A stretch of DNA of 64,000 bases from Pholiota molesta (lineage: Eukaryota > Basidiomycota > Agaricomycetes > Agaricales > Strophariaceae): positions 1-64,000 of the forward strand of contig JACGCK010000189.1 of the NCBI GenBank assembly GCA_014925825.1. The letters run 5' to 3'. The notes below the pieces were generated by a model. It did no database searches. It was not told the DNA's origin and saw only the letters and a list, made by a program, of their open reading frames with translations. Shown here piece after piece: positions 50,075-62,149 of the stretch (the first letter of the stretch is position 1; each line of letters starts with the position of its first letter). The translations under genes and the position numbers were made by a program.

Positions 50075-50399
50075 ATCTGTTGTGCCAATCTATTGATGAC
50101 GAGTTTAAGATAAGTGACCGCGCAGGGAATGTCACAGCCTGCGCGGAGAAGAGGCACACCGCGGCGCGCCGCGCGCGTCAGCGGTGGGTGAGCGTTTTGC
50201 TGACATTGCCGACGATGTCGATGTCGAGTTATACGAGAGAAAAGTCAGGGGAAATGCCGCATACGGTGCAATTGGAGTGCTTTGCGAGCTGCGCTGCTCC
50301 GCCTTTCGTCGATGATAAACGCGCCGTGGCTGCGTTTCACGTCCTCGATGGACATCTGTGGCAGTGTGTTAGCGAAGGCACTAGCTTATAGGGCGCGCA

Positions 50400-51180
50400 A
50401 GTGACGCACCTGTTCGCCTCCTTCCTAGACTTCTGCATGCTGCTTACTGAAAACCCTGGAATCAAAGAGACCAGTCCACGCTCCTATGGCGATGTGTGCG
50501 CTTCTGTCGCCCGATATGTGTATGTGCTGAGGTGAAAACGATGCGCTTTGGTGTCCAAGTGTCGCTCAGCGGCTAGAGGGGTGGGTGGGAAAAAAGGGCG
50601 TTAGTTTACACACAAGACTGAAGGAGGAAGGCGGTGCGATGGGCGTAATGATGGTATTGGGACAGAGTCGGTATGAGTCTCAATGGGCCTGATCAGGGCT
50701 GCAAGCGTCTTTTCCTGCCGAAGACATGAGGATTAAAAAAGGGGATGGTCAGGCTGACTGTGGGGGTTGTGATAGACATAGTTCGGGCTGGATCGCCGGT
50801 GAATGTGTCGGAGTATATCGGGATGCTCCATCCGAACCCAACGATCCTAGACCTTGCCCAACTCCAGGAAGCTCGAGCCTCAACGGCAAACTCACATTCC
50901 CCAACACATCTACCGGGCCAACTCCACTCAGCGTCAGGTACCTTCGAGATCCCTAGTGCGCTCACAGCCAGCACCAACTCCTCCGCATCCAGACCGTCAC
51001 CCGCGCCGCAGCGCGAGCTTCGCAAGGCACGAAGAACCTGCCGAGGGTCGTGGTGGCGTTGGTGTGTGTGTGGACTCATCGATGCCAGCGCCGGTGAGCG
51101 ACCCAGTCCAGTTGCTCAGCATCCTGATAATCCTGGGGGAGGGGTGCGTTGGTTAGTATTTTCGGGGTAAAGAGTATGAC
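50400..51180. other. Unassigned, with a short family X fragment
   Basis: A short MSITTPTVSLTIP frame (minus strand, start near 50,780) is a truncated family X minus-strand start; the flanking TATCGGGATG…TCC block also matches 21.75 and 38.3 kb. Nothing else. Confidence 0.35.
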
Positions 51181-51339
51181 ATCTCCAGGTGGGATACCTG
51201 CATCGGGCCACCGATTGCCCATAACTCCAGCGCGGATGGGTGTCCGTCACCTACAAATGGTAGCATCAACGCTCCTAGCGCTCAGCCGGGGAAATCGTCC
51301 TCTGAGCAGCCAGCATTTGAAACGAGCGGCGAGTCCTCT

Positions 51340-51790
51340 ATGTTGTACTGTTGTGTTGGCGACTGTGCCGGTGCGAGTTGTGCCAGGTAGCGTTTTTTGA
51401 GTGATGTAGGGATAGAGGCCATAGAGAAACGAATTAATGAAGTAAGAACAGATGATGGAGGCGCGTCACGGTCGCGCGACGCGTTGTGTCACATATAATC
51501 ACGCCCCCTCACGCGTCTGGAAGTGCCCGGCCCGGGCCTGGTAACTTTTTCTTCCACGCACGCATCTTCTTCAACTTCAATCACATCCTCAACGTTCAAC
51601 TGTAGCATTCGACCCATCGCCTCACATGCCCTGGAACGGGTCGACGCCGAACAAAAGCGCACCGCAGGTGAGTCCTACCTTCGACAAACGACTTGAGCTC
51701 ACGCCTGGGCTCGTCGTTTGTTATCTTCCTGTTGTTCAATATACTGACCAGATCTTGCCCCCCTCCCCAAGGATCTAAGCGGATGGCCAA
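51340..51790 (+). repeat. Repeat W copy 4, internally deleted
   Basis: Upstream part (GACTGTGCCGGTGCGAG, TTGTGTCACATA) and core ends (GCCCGGCCCGGG, then CGACTTGAGCTCACGCCTGG to CCCCTCCCCAAGGATCT) are kept. The middle (CTCATGCGC … TATCGATGGCC) is missing. Confidence 0.65.
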
Positions 51791-52495
51791 CCTCCAACGC
51801 CGCCTATGAATTGGACCACAGGCTGCACCCCAGAACTTAGGAACATGCCGCAGAACAGGCGTATTTGAACTCGTCAACCTGTCATGTATTCATTTTGCCC
51901 AGTTGAGTTTTGACTCTTGCAATGGAGTCTTCGCCTTTATTTATTGTGAGCGCGCTGCAGATCTGCATGCTCACTGCCGATGTTCTAGATATTTACGACG
52001 TGTACACTCTACAAAAGCGTCAGCAAACGCGCGGTTGTTCGTTCAGGGAATCGGATACTGCGTGGAGGCCATACCTATATATCAATATGTCCTATCAGAT
52101 CAGCGCCTCTTTCGACCCTAGTCGAAGAGTCCGACACTTATGATTGGGTAGTGACCTCCAACGCTCTTGCCTCCTCATTCCAAAACATGAGGGTACAACC
52201 GCGCCGCAGTTGACAAAAAAAAAGAAGTGGACAGAGCGTAACTTGCACAGTAGATCCGTCATATGACGCCGTCTGCCTCGCCAGTCTCGTTTCACCTTAC
52301 TCGAACTATGCAATCTGCTCAATCCTGTTGGGCGTTCGGCGGTGCGCGATACTTACCGAGAATCGATGGGATCGACAATATGCGTCTCGTCCAGGTCATT
52401 GGGCAGACCATTGGCTTCACCGGCGTGTGGGCGAAATTCTCCGGCGCTGATCTTCGGGAAAACGGGGCCTTGTCTGGCTCAAGTTCAGCCCATCG

Positions 52496-52650
52496 TAGTC
52501 TCGCTAGCCAGACGTTGTTTCCAAATTGGGTATCTGCTTCAGAAATCGCGACCGATCAATAAAATTGATGGCACGAGATACCCCCACAACGTCTGGTGCA
52601 GTTGGATGGCCGGACCACCGGTGGTCACAGATACGTGATATTGTCACGCC
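52496..52650 (+). repeat. Left terminal inverted repeat
   Basis: About 150 bases, roughly three-quarters identical to the reverse complement of the right end. It contains an inverted pair, GCCAGACGTTGT at 52,507 and ACAACGTCTGG at about 52,589, so each end can fold on itself. Confidence 0.88.
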
Positions 52651-52947
52651 ATTCATCCACGTGCGCAGTGGGCGCCTACCATAGCCCTACCTACCTCTGT
52701 CTGTGATATTGCTCGAGTACTGACTCGTTAAACTACCAAAGGACAATAGAAAATCAATCCAGATAACATGTATATTTTTTTTCCAAAAGTCCATATTAAA
52801 TAACAGGCAATTATCAGGTTTTAAACCTGCTAAGAAGAATTGAGTCAAACTGTAAGGCTTCGGAATAAAAATGAAACACTTGAGATTGGTGGACAGTGCT
52901 GCCTTGTTAGACATTTTGGAAAATTTATTTTGCATCTACTCATCATC

Positions 52948-55787
52948 ATGAACATCTTCGACACTCGAGATATTGACGGAAACGAGTCTGAGGAGGAATA
53001 CTCTAGTTCTGCTAGCTCAGACTCCGAAGACATACCAATCAGGTCATCTGCAAACGAAGAAGCCAATATTCTGGAGACGGAATCAGAACCAACCAATACA
53101 TATTCACCTCTACAAGCCAAGATCAAGCTAGCATTGAACTATTTCGACTCCATTCATCTGAAGGTTGACGAGTTTCTTGATGGTATAAGTTGGGGAGATG
53201 AGGCATGTGTACGTGATGCAAAAATTCGAGTCGAAAGGACGGTCTTTTTCCAGTCACCGAAGCTTCTATCTATTCTTCAGCGTTGGGCTGTTCCTCCGAG
53301 ACAGAAAGGTTCAAGCCATGCACGTCCAATAGGTGGCTCCATTGTCATGAATGAATTTGCTCTTACACACATTTGTCAAGTCATAAACAAAGAGCTCGAA
53401 GACATCTCCAACTTCCTCAAATCACCAACCTCCATTGATATCGATAAGAAGACCTTGACGGACACATCTTTCGAAAGCCTTGTCAATAATATGCAGTCTA
53501 CAACACCAGTCTTGTGGAAATTACTTAGCTCAATTGCCTATCGTGACGGCCAGCAACAGAAAAACAAGCGTAAAACATCTCGAAAGGTTCGTTAACAATT
53601 TTAATCATGAGTTACAAAACTAAAGACTTAACTTCTAGATTATAGTCATCATCATTGCGATGTTATCTTATTCACGTTCCCATCATCGCAATCGCTTTCA
53701 GAAACTACTTGCTATATATCTAAAGTTCAAGGGTATATCAGCGAAGGGATTTGATACACTGCATGCAATGGGACTCACTATGAGCCATAAATGGACATGT
53801 GATGCCATTGAAAGGATATCTGATCACTGTTTGGGGGAAGTTCGGGAGATGATAGGCACGGTTCCAGCATTTATTTCATATGATAACATGCAGGTTCCGT
53901 TTAGAGTCTTCTCACAACGACTTGACAACAAAGACGAGTTTGGTGATGGGACCGCGGCGACGGTGTATTTCAAGCATGACGCAAAACCATTGATGAAAGA
54001 TGCCAATGAAAAACTTCGTCAACAACGAGCACTTGGCCAGCAAAATCCACTTACCGAATGGGAGATAATGGACTTGGCGATGAAGACCTATCCCCATATC
54101 GAGACATATTCTGAATACTATATCTTGCGATTCCTTCTTGATGCTCCAGATTTTAATCTCAAGACGTACGGCGCAAGAAACAGCGAGCACTTCAAGCCCC
54201 CTGCACCAATCTATGCTCTTCCCTGTGGCGAAAAACATCGGACCCTCCAGTACCTGCTAGGTACAGTCAATATTCCCGAGGCAAGCTACGAAAACAATGA
54301 GAAACTCATCAAGCAGTGGCTGGATCAATTAGGGTGGAATAGTCCTGAAGAGCAGCAAAAAACAGGCATTGAACGCATAGTTGCTTGGTGTGGAGATCAA
54401 CTCACCATGGATCGTCTTCGGGGCCTATTCAAGTACCATGCTGAGGACTTGAATCCATTTGAACGACTTGACTATACTGTCCTTGTGTTTGGGTGGTTAC
54501 ATTGTCAAATGGCGTTTGCAAACTCACTTTACAAGCAGTACTTTGGAACAACCCAAGGGCGAGGCCTTCATCAAGCATTTGTTCTTCTCGAAAAGAAGGG
54601 TCTGACCAAGCTTCAAACCAAAGGACCATTTCACCATGACCTCGAAGAAGCTCTTTATGAAGTCGCAGAAGCACATTTCCGAGAAGACTGGTTGGAGGTG
54701 ACAAAGACTACAAGCTTGTCAGAGCTTCGAAAATATACTCCCGCAGAGCTTCGGAGCTTTGCGAAAACGATGGTTCGCAGACGCGCTTCAACGGAAGCAC
54801 TGAATCAGATGGATAGAGATCCTGAAAAACGAGATGAGCAGCTTCGTCAAATCATAATGTGGAACCGTGACATACTGCAATACATCATCCTTGACCACGC
54901 TTTAAGTGATGGTGACGTTGGAGTTGTGGAAAACATGTTACCTCACCTATTCTTCCGTTTCCAGGGTGGAGGGAATGGTAAATATGCCGGTGAAATCCTT
55001 GAACTTCTTCAGGGCTTGCATCGTGAATGGAATCCTGAAGTTCGGTAAGTAATTGCTTCTGGTACCCAAATAGTTACTTACTCCTTTAATAAGGGATTTT
55101 GTTCGTCAACATTGCTGGTTGATTAATTCCACTGGAAGGCCACATATGTTCTGTCCAGTCGATAAGGCCCAAGAACACAACATCAAAGATATGAAAGTAA
55201 CGTACCGCTCGGAAGGCCCCAACATCAAGTGGGATTACTTCAAAAAACTCCATCCTGCAATTCCTCTCATCCGGATAGTAACTGATCATATCGAGCAAGA
55301 ATTTGGTACCTATAAGCGTGGTAAAAAGCATACGGTACCAAAGCGAGAACAGGATATCATATTCCTCCAGAAATCGTATCACGAGTGTGGCTATCACACT
55401 TATATGCCAGGCCGAAACATTGAAAGAAAAGAGGACAAAGCTCAAGATCTTATAGAAAAGGGGATTGAGAAACTACATAGTGGTAAGGTGTTATCGAAAT
55501 GGGACCATCAGCGAAGATTCGAACGCTCCACCATCGAAGACTGGGGCATGGATTCATCAGATGTTGAGCACGAAGCAGGCTCAACTGCCGATCCTAGCAG
55601 TGTAGATGCAAGCGATGGAAGTGGAGGCAGCATGGAACGAGTAGCCATACGTGGTTTAGGCCGTGGTCGTGGTGGTGGTGGACACAGTGTCGGAAGTGAC
55701 GACGATGGAATGGATAATGGTGATGGTGGTGACGGAACAGATACAGGCAGCGGCGGAAGTGGTGATGAAGATCCAGGTGGCTTTTGA
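52948..55787 (+). CDS. DUF6589-type putative transposase
   Basis: Three exons: 52948-53586, 53639-55044 and 55094-55787 (stop TGA), introns 52 and 49 bases; about 912 residues. An acidic Ser/Glu leader is followed by a conserved core. It holds FISYDNMQVPFRVFSQ, WCGDQLTMDRLRG, GRGLHQAFVLLEKKGL, KGPFHHDLEEALYEVAEAHF and, near the end, NSTGRPHMFCPVDKAQEHNI and IPLIRIVTDHIEQEFGTYKRG. I recognise these blocks as the basidiomycete DUF6589 family. Conserved Asp in SYDN and GDQLT, and a Glu in the GEILELL segment, are candidate DDE residues, so transposase is inferred. The last ~90 residues are Gly/Asp/Ser-rich low complexity. Start at 52948 (MNIFDTRDIDGNES) is the first ATG giving a typical leader; an upstream in-frame start at 52840 is possible. 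Confidence 0.88.
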
Positions 55788-55870
55788 CGTGTACGAGGTC
55801 TTGCCTGTGGTCGTGGATGTGACAATGGTGTTGGCAGCTAGACGAGACGAGAGATGAATCAATAATTATT

Positions 55871-58373
55871 TTATGCTTCATGAGACAACTTGATGCTTAC
55901 TTGGTAATTGATAAATGCACCAGGAGCTGGTGAGGTTGATAGGAACAATGTTGAATCAGATGATGGTAAAGACTCGCTAATAGTGGAGTCAGAGCTATTG
56001 AGGACTGAAGTGCCAGCGAGAGGTGGACGTCGAGCTCGTTTCGGGGGTGGTTTCAATGCCGCCTTCAGTGCTGCAGCTGCTTGTCGAGCAGCCACTTTTT
56101 GCTGCTTCCGGTTCTCTTTATCTGCCAGTTTGGCTTGCTGAGCCATCTCCCTTTCTCGTCTTTTTTCTTCCCTGCGTCGGTCTTCCACTATACGTCTCTC
56201 CTGTTGTCGAGCTTCAGTCGCCGCAGATCTTTCGGCTGCTTTTGCTCGCTTGGCTGATTCTCGTCGGTCTTGTACAAAGGAATCCACCCTTCGCAGTACA
56301 CCCAAGACATCGTCACCATGGCGATCTACAAATGCCCACTGAATGTTATCGCGCATGTCATCGACAGATTTTATTGTGAGGAGTGAAGCGAGCAATTTGA
56401 TGACAGAATCGGGCATGAAAGCAGCAACAGTGAAGGGCCCCGGTGTATAGTGATGATGGACGACATTGTACCGCCAATTCTGTAAGGCGATTCGTGCTTC
56501 CTTTAGGTGTTCTCCTTGCCGATGCCGAGCCTGTGACTGTGAGAGAGTCATGCCACGTTTTCCGTTAGCATTTGCTGATTTCGAAGGTGTGGAGTGGACG
56601 CTGTTGCATGCATCATGGGTAGGCAGTGGTGTTGTAGGCCGATCCTCGGCTGCTATAGCACCCACAGCATTTGAATCGACATCCATAATGGTACAGTTAT
56701 CACAGCAGAGATGAGTTGGGGCTATAGAATAAAACAGTCAGATAAATGTGTCCAGAAGCGCTCTAGGAACATAAAAGACTTACGTCGGTGTCGGGGATTA
56801 TGAAAATAGGTGTCAGCAATATCTCGACGGCACCCAGTCGTTTCGATCCAACGCCGAAGAGCATCTTCGACCTTTTTCTTCCACTCGCTCTCAATGTTCT
56901 CGGCATCGAGTTCAACCTCGCTACCCTCTTCTTCATCTGCTCCAAGTTCTTCCGGAAACGTGTCTTCAAGCTCGCCAGGAGGAGCGGCCTTGCGTCGTCG
57001 TTTTTTGGTCCGCTCAAACATTGACTTTTCGACCAGGAGGATTGCTCGCGCGTTGATATTGGCAGATCTGCCAGCACGCCCGGCCCGTTGAGTCCATACT
57101 GCTAACGAGGAAGGGACACCAAATTGAATCACTTGCTCGATGTCTGGGATGTCGGCTCCCTATGTGTGTGTGCATAAGAACTTGAGAAAGAGCAATGATA
57201 GATTAAATACACACCATTCCCGCGGCTTCTGTTGCTATCAGGATCCTTACTTTTCCCTTCCGAAATGCTTCCATAATCTGATGTTTCGCGCGTTTGCTCC
57301 GATGAGAGTGAAGATAGGCAATAGAGTTGTGCAGGCTCGATGGAAACCAAGATCTAATAGTCCTCGTCAAAATTTGCGACATGAGAACGGCGTTGACGAA
57401 TATAATCTGCTTTGGGATGTCGTCTTGTCTTGAAACATTGGCTTCACGAGTGATGTGGGGGCGTAGGGCTTCGTAGTCAATGGCAGAATTCATTCTGTGG
57501 ACGTGGTATGAGATATTGGGACGGTCGTTCCCAAGGTTCAAGAAGAAGCTGGTGGCTGCATCGATTCCGAGTGACAATCGAATATCGCGTAATGTTTGAA
57601 GGGTGGCCGTGGCAGTCGTCGCAAGGACAGGAATATGTGGTGGGAAGAAGGCTCGAAGTTTCGCCAGTTCGGCGTATGCTGTCCGGAAGTCGCCGCCCCA
57701 TTGACCAATGCAGTGCGCTTCGTCGATGATGATCGCGACGATATCCTTGAAGTTGGAGTTGGTGAGAGTGCGCCGAAAATCTGAATGTTTGATGCACATC
57801 TCTGGCGAGGCGAGGATGCCCTGATATTGATTGTCTTCAAGCCCCTACAGGTAAAAGGATTACAGAAAAGTCAGCAGATGTGAAGGATGAAGAAGTAGTT
57901 ATTGCACCTTCTGGAGTTCACGGCTCCATGAATCCCCGTTTACCGCTGTTGCAGAAATCTGCATCCTTCGAAATCGGCTGGCCTAATCAATATTCTAAGT
58001 TATTTAAAGGGATTATAAATGTGAAAGATCAATAAGAACATACCTGGTCTTCTTGTAAAACCTTGAGGGGCGAGATGATGATACACTTGCTTTTGAGATC
58101 AAGCAGGAGTGGCATCATGAATGGCATGGTCTTCCCAGCACCAGTCCCAGCAATAACAATGCTGTCGAGGCCCAACAGCATGGCTTCTGTAACATCCACC
58201 TGCCAATCATGAGGTGGACACCCAAAGCGCTCTCGGAAAAGCTGGTGGACCCGGGTACGAGTTGCATGTGAGTCGTATCCATTTTCATTGGTGGCCTTTT
58301 GTATGGCTGCTCTGAGGTTCCGGTAGGAGCGAGCCCATTCGGGGCTTTCAGAGCATGGATCGAGAGGAATCAT
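55871..58373 (-). CDS. RecQ-like helicase of the transposon, 753 aa
   Basis: Five exons on the minus strand: 58044-58373, 57908-57982, 57215-57844, 56784-57159 and 55871-56721 (2,262 bases, stop TAA), introns 53-64 bases. Helicase motifs in order: I (IVIAGTGAGKT), II (DEAHCIGQWGGDFR, the RecQ form), III (ATTATAT), V (IATEAAGMGADIPD, made across a splice) and VI (QRAGRAGR). A Cys cluster (LCCDNC) after the helicase core fits a reduced RecQ zinc-binding part. A C-terminal region of about 270 residues is basic and Ala/Arg/Glu-rich with coiled-coil character and a Ser-rich end. Likely an ATP-dependent 3'-5' DNA unwinding enzyme serving transposition. It is convergent with the DUF6589 gene, with 83 bases between stops. 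Start ATG 58373 is preferred over 58469 because it follows the low-complexity lead. Confidence 0.9.
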
Positions 58374-58469
58374 AAGCAAGGGGAATACATGAATAGTGCA
58401 AGTATTTAGTAGCGAGGCACGAAGATAAACTAAACAAAGTGTCGCGCGACGCGCAAAAACACGGTGCAC

Positions 58470-58625
58470 GTGCTACATTGAGCGTCACAAATGACGTATG
58501 GGTGGTTCGGCCGTCCAACTGCACCAGACGTTGTGGGGGATGTCCGAGCCATCATTTTTTACTGATGGGCTCAAATTCTGAGCGACATACCCGATTAGGA
58601 TAACAACGTCTGGCTTGCGAGACTA
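58470..58625 (-). repeat. Right terminal inverted repeat
   Basis: Partner of the left end, with the same inner pair (CCAGACGTTGTGGGGG at about 58,530 and AACAACGTCTGGC near 58,603). Identity is best over the 38 bases around CCCCACAACGTCTGGTGCAG. Confidence 0.88.
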
Positions 58626-59121
58626 AGCCCATCGGTAACGTCGGTTGTACCAAGGCTGTACCGTAGACGTTGATTCTCAGTAGGTAAATATTCATACTAG
58701 GGCGTACTATTAAGTAATGGAATCTCAAAATTCACAATAATAAACTCAAAACAAGAAATGCAAATCTAAATAGTCTATTACACATGAAATGATTGAAAAA
58801 AACACTCAACCCCCGCGCTGTATATCAGGAAGGCGTGCAAATGGGATAAGGGCGAGGCATCGATGGCAAGTGCTGGCAAGTGCAGGCGATCACCGCAGCT
58901 CCGGTAGATCGGGCCGGGATGAAAACAGGTCGATCATCGATAACTTTCCATCTGGACGACTACCCTCGCTTTTGGCCCGCGAGAGCGTAGACTTCATATT
59001 TCCCCTCTCCCCCGTGAATCTGAAGTTCCTTTTTCCCTTTATACTTGAACCTGCTATCAATTCAAACGATACATTGTAAGTGCCTTCGTTCATGACGACG
59101 TTCACTGGCAGCTGCACTCAC

Positions 59122-61169
59122 GTCGTCTTGTCGGTGGGGATAGTAGGGTTGCCTACGCGTGGAGGCGTGAACTTGACGGGTTTCACAGGCACGGGTTTGG
59201 GCGCCTCCTCGATGGCCACCGGTGCCTCGTTCTCGGGGCGTGGCGCTGTCACCTGGGGAGAACGCGGCTCTTCCTTGGGGAGCGAGGAATCTGCTGGAAT
59301 GCGCGTGAGATTCGATCTAGAGGCGATGGATAATGATAAACCTGACCTATTTCCCTCTGCTTTCCTGAACCCGTTGCGCCCCATAGTGCGCCTTCTGGAT
59401 CGAGCCATGCGTCCTGCTCTAGAGATGGGTCATGGCGAGCTGATCTACTCGTTAGATTGGGGAAATGGTAGCAGAAATACATTGCTTGCCTCGCTTTGTC
59501 CCGCTAACGGGCTCGGTGACGGGGGAAAGAGCATCGGGTGCGTCGTCATCGAACCTCTTTCTCTTCTTCCCCTTCCTGTCGTCGTTCGTGGATGTTTCGT
59601 CCACATCCGCGACGTCCCTATGTCAATATGCCCTATCAGCGACAGGCTCCTTCCAAGAGACGATCAAAACATAAATACCGTTGGCCCAAATGGCTCAGTG
59701 GGCTGTACAGCCCTACTGCCAATTCCCTGAGTAGAGCAGATATGCTCGACTTGGGGATTGCGTCGGCTTCATTTCTTTGTCTTATGATCGCCTCTTCGAA
59801 GAGGCCATCATGATGTTTGGCATCAACTTTGGTGGGGGGAAAAAATCAATTTGTTAACATATTCAATTGCGCTATAAACTCACCTCGCTTGACTCTATCT
59901 GGCGCAGAGTCGAACGAGTTGCCAAGTTGGGCACGGCGGCTATCGTCATAGGAGCCGTGCGGATATGGGTTGGCGCTTGTAGTTGCCAACGCGCCGGAGG
60001 AGCGAGGAAGCGGTGGGGTAGGTACTGGGAACAATGTCTCCCCGCGACCTAGATCGACACGTCGTCCCCAAAAAGAGTTATCGGGAGCCGGGAAGTGCGC
60101 ATATGGATCGGTGGACACGGTCGCAGGTGTTCCACTGGCAGATGCCCCCTGGTAATGCGGGACGTCCAAGCTCGGCGAGTAGCCGTAGCCCATGCCCACT
60201 ATGTCCTGCCGTCCCTCCTGAAAAGCTAGGTCTATTATATGCGTTCAGACATGCATCTGACGATCAATTCGCAGAAAGACAATGATCTACCTTGAAGAGG
60301 ATCTTCAAACGAAACCTCCGTATCCGATATGCTTCCTTCGAAGGCTGCGTTGTTGGGTGGATAATCGGGGTGCGGATAATCATTCGCGGGCGCGTAGGAT
60401 ACCCCTTGGTAATACGGGATGTCCAGACTTTGTGCGTAGCCGTAGCCCATCATGTCCGTCTGGCCCTCCTGAAAATTCGGATCTACGATGTGCGTTTAGA
60501 CATGCATCTGATGTTCAACTCGCAGAAAGACGACGACTTACCTTCAGGATGAACAAGATCTTCGATCCTTCTTTCGAAGGCTTCGCCACTGGGCTGAAAG
60601 TAATCGGGGACGTAACCGATATGGCTTTGTGGATAATCATCCGTGGGCGTGGTCGCGGGCGCGCCGGATGCCTCTTGGTAATACGGGATGCTCATACTTG
60701 GTGCGTAGTCATAGTAGCCCGTCTCCTGAAAAGTCCGGTCTACGGTGTGCGTTTAGACATAAATCTGATGATAAATTCACAGAAAGACGACGGACGACCT
60801 ACCTTCAGGACCAACAAGATCTTCGGTCCTTCTTTCGAAGGCTTCGCCACTGGGCTGATAGTAATCGGGGGCGTAACCTTTATGAGGTGCGTGTCATTTT
60901 TTTTTAGCTCGCAACCTCGAAAGATGATAACCTACAATTCGCGGGTGGGGTCCCGAAGGCGTCGGACGAGTGAGAAAATGAGGGGGTAGGTACTTGGGCT
61001 TGGTCAATGGGTGGATAATAATCGGGGAGTTGCACTATATGAGCTACGTGTCATTTTTCTAGCTCGCAACTTCGAAAGACAATGACCTACTTTGAGGAGG
61101 GCCCTGAAACTGCTGCCAATTTGGACGGGAGCTGGCGTAGACGTTGCTTGACCAGTCGGTGTTGAACAT
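59122..61169 (-). CDS. Family A copy D: Tyr/Pro-rich protein with repeated exons, type 1
   Basis: Minus-strand gene starting at 61169 (MFNTDWSSNVYASSRPNWQQ), like copy A. Several consecutive exons are near-copies of each other: each reads (G/S)Y.Y.(Q/P)S(L/I)D(I/V)P(Y/H)YQ, then a DYPH/DYPQ-rich stretch and AFERRIEDLV-like end, and each is followed by a GTAGGTCRTC intron containing TTCTGCGAGTTG…CATGTCTAAACGCA (units near 60,780-60,900, 60,545-60,720, 60,290-60,470, 59,890-60,230). The last part is basic (KPVPVKPVKFTPP) ending at 59122. Disordered, function unknown. The 6.1-kb transposon sits just beyond its 3' end. Confidence 0.5.
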
Positions 61170-62110
61170 CTCTGTAGACGAAAGGGAGAGGGTATTATGG
61201 AGTAGTGTTGCTGTAGTCCTACGTACGACCTGGCGCTTTAAATAATATACTGGCGGTGGGGCACGCCATCCTCATGGCAAAGCAGCTATAGCTCTCATTG
61301 TGCCACCCCTAGGCAACCTAGTCATCTCTACTCACACAATGGAACGCGGCCACTCGTTATTCCCAAATACAGTGCTCTTGCCCATTCGCAACACGACTAT
61401 CAGCTGGCCCCTAGGTGCCTTGACGTGCGCCGTGGTGCACACGCGTTGATCTGTGGGCGCAGCCCTTGCGTCGGGCCAGATATTCTTATAATGGACTGGT
61501 CGTCGAGGGCTATTGATGATAAGTAGTCATAGCTTTTTCTACTGTTTCGAGTCCAAACGCCCAAACAGGGCTTCCGATTGTTTTACTGCGTCGAAGAGAG
61601 CATCGAGGTGTGGGCGTGGAGATACACGTTTTTAGGCGCGTTCGGTGGCGGTGCGGCGCTTGCGTCTCCACCTGGTCTGTACGCTTGCTCGTCTGATGCG
61701 GCGTGTGCGCTTGGTCGGCATCGGACTCTTCTCGGGCGTTGAGTATCGCGCGGTTATTTTGGAGCATGCGATGGGTGTAACTGACATATCTGCATTGCGG
61801 AAAGCATACTTACAGTGTAACATAGATCGTACCACAGAGGATCGCGATGCATGACAAGTCATTGCTTCGAACACGAGCGGTCAGATGTCGTTAGTCCACG
61901 CGACGAGGACTCAGCAAGATTCGGGAACCCGCATGAGACGCAAATGAAATACAAGAGGACGCAAGGAAGTTGATCTGATCTAAATCAAAGCCGTTTGAAC
62001 GCAAGCACCTGGACCCACAGAGATCGAAAGTGAATACAGTATGCAACTAGAAAGGCTAGTTAGATCTTATTTACTGTAAAAGCGCTGTAGGCTGTAACGT
62101 GCGGGTGTAT
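61170..62110. repeat. Conserved upstream region of family A copy D
   Basis: Matches the upstream zones of the other three copies (GTGCACACGCGTTGATCTGTG, GTCCAAACGCCCAAACAGG, GCTTGCTCGTCTGATGCG) and extends to the block shared with 44,060-44,220. Confidence 0.55.
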
Positions 62111-62149
62111 GTGCGATCCTGATCGCACAAGGGGATGGAGATGGGCAGG

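Larger units (their letters stand above)
52496..58625. mobile_element. Complete 6.13-kb DNA transposon with DUF6589-type protein and RecQ-like helicase
   Basis: Ends read TAGTCTCGC(T/A)AGCCAGACGTTGTT inward from both sides. AGCCCATCG (9 bp) flanks it at 52487-52495 and 58626-58634; the unoccupied paralogous site at about 9570-9577 reads GCCCATCG once, so 8 bp are certain. Two convergent genes fill it: a DUF6589-type protein on the plus strand and a helicase on the minus strand. Both are open throughout. It lies in the 3' flank of family A copy D. DDE protein plus helicase with a ~9-bp duplication resembles the AcademH lineage as I recall it; I could not check this. Confidence 0.92.

Noticed and set aside
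55594..55881. His-rich minus-strand frames
   Set aside because: Reverse shadows of the Gly/Asp-rich tail of the DUF6589-type gene.
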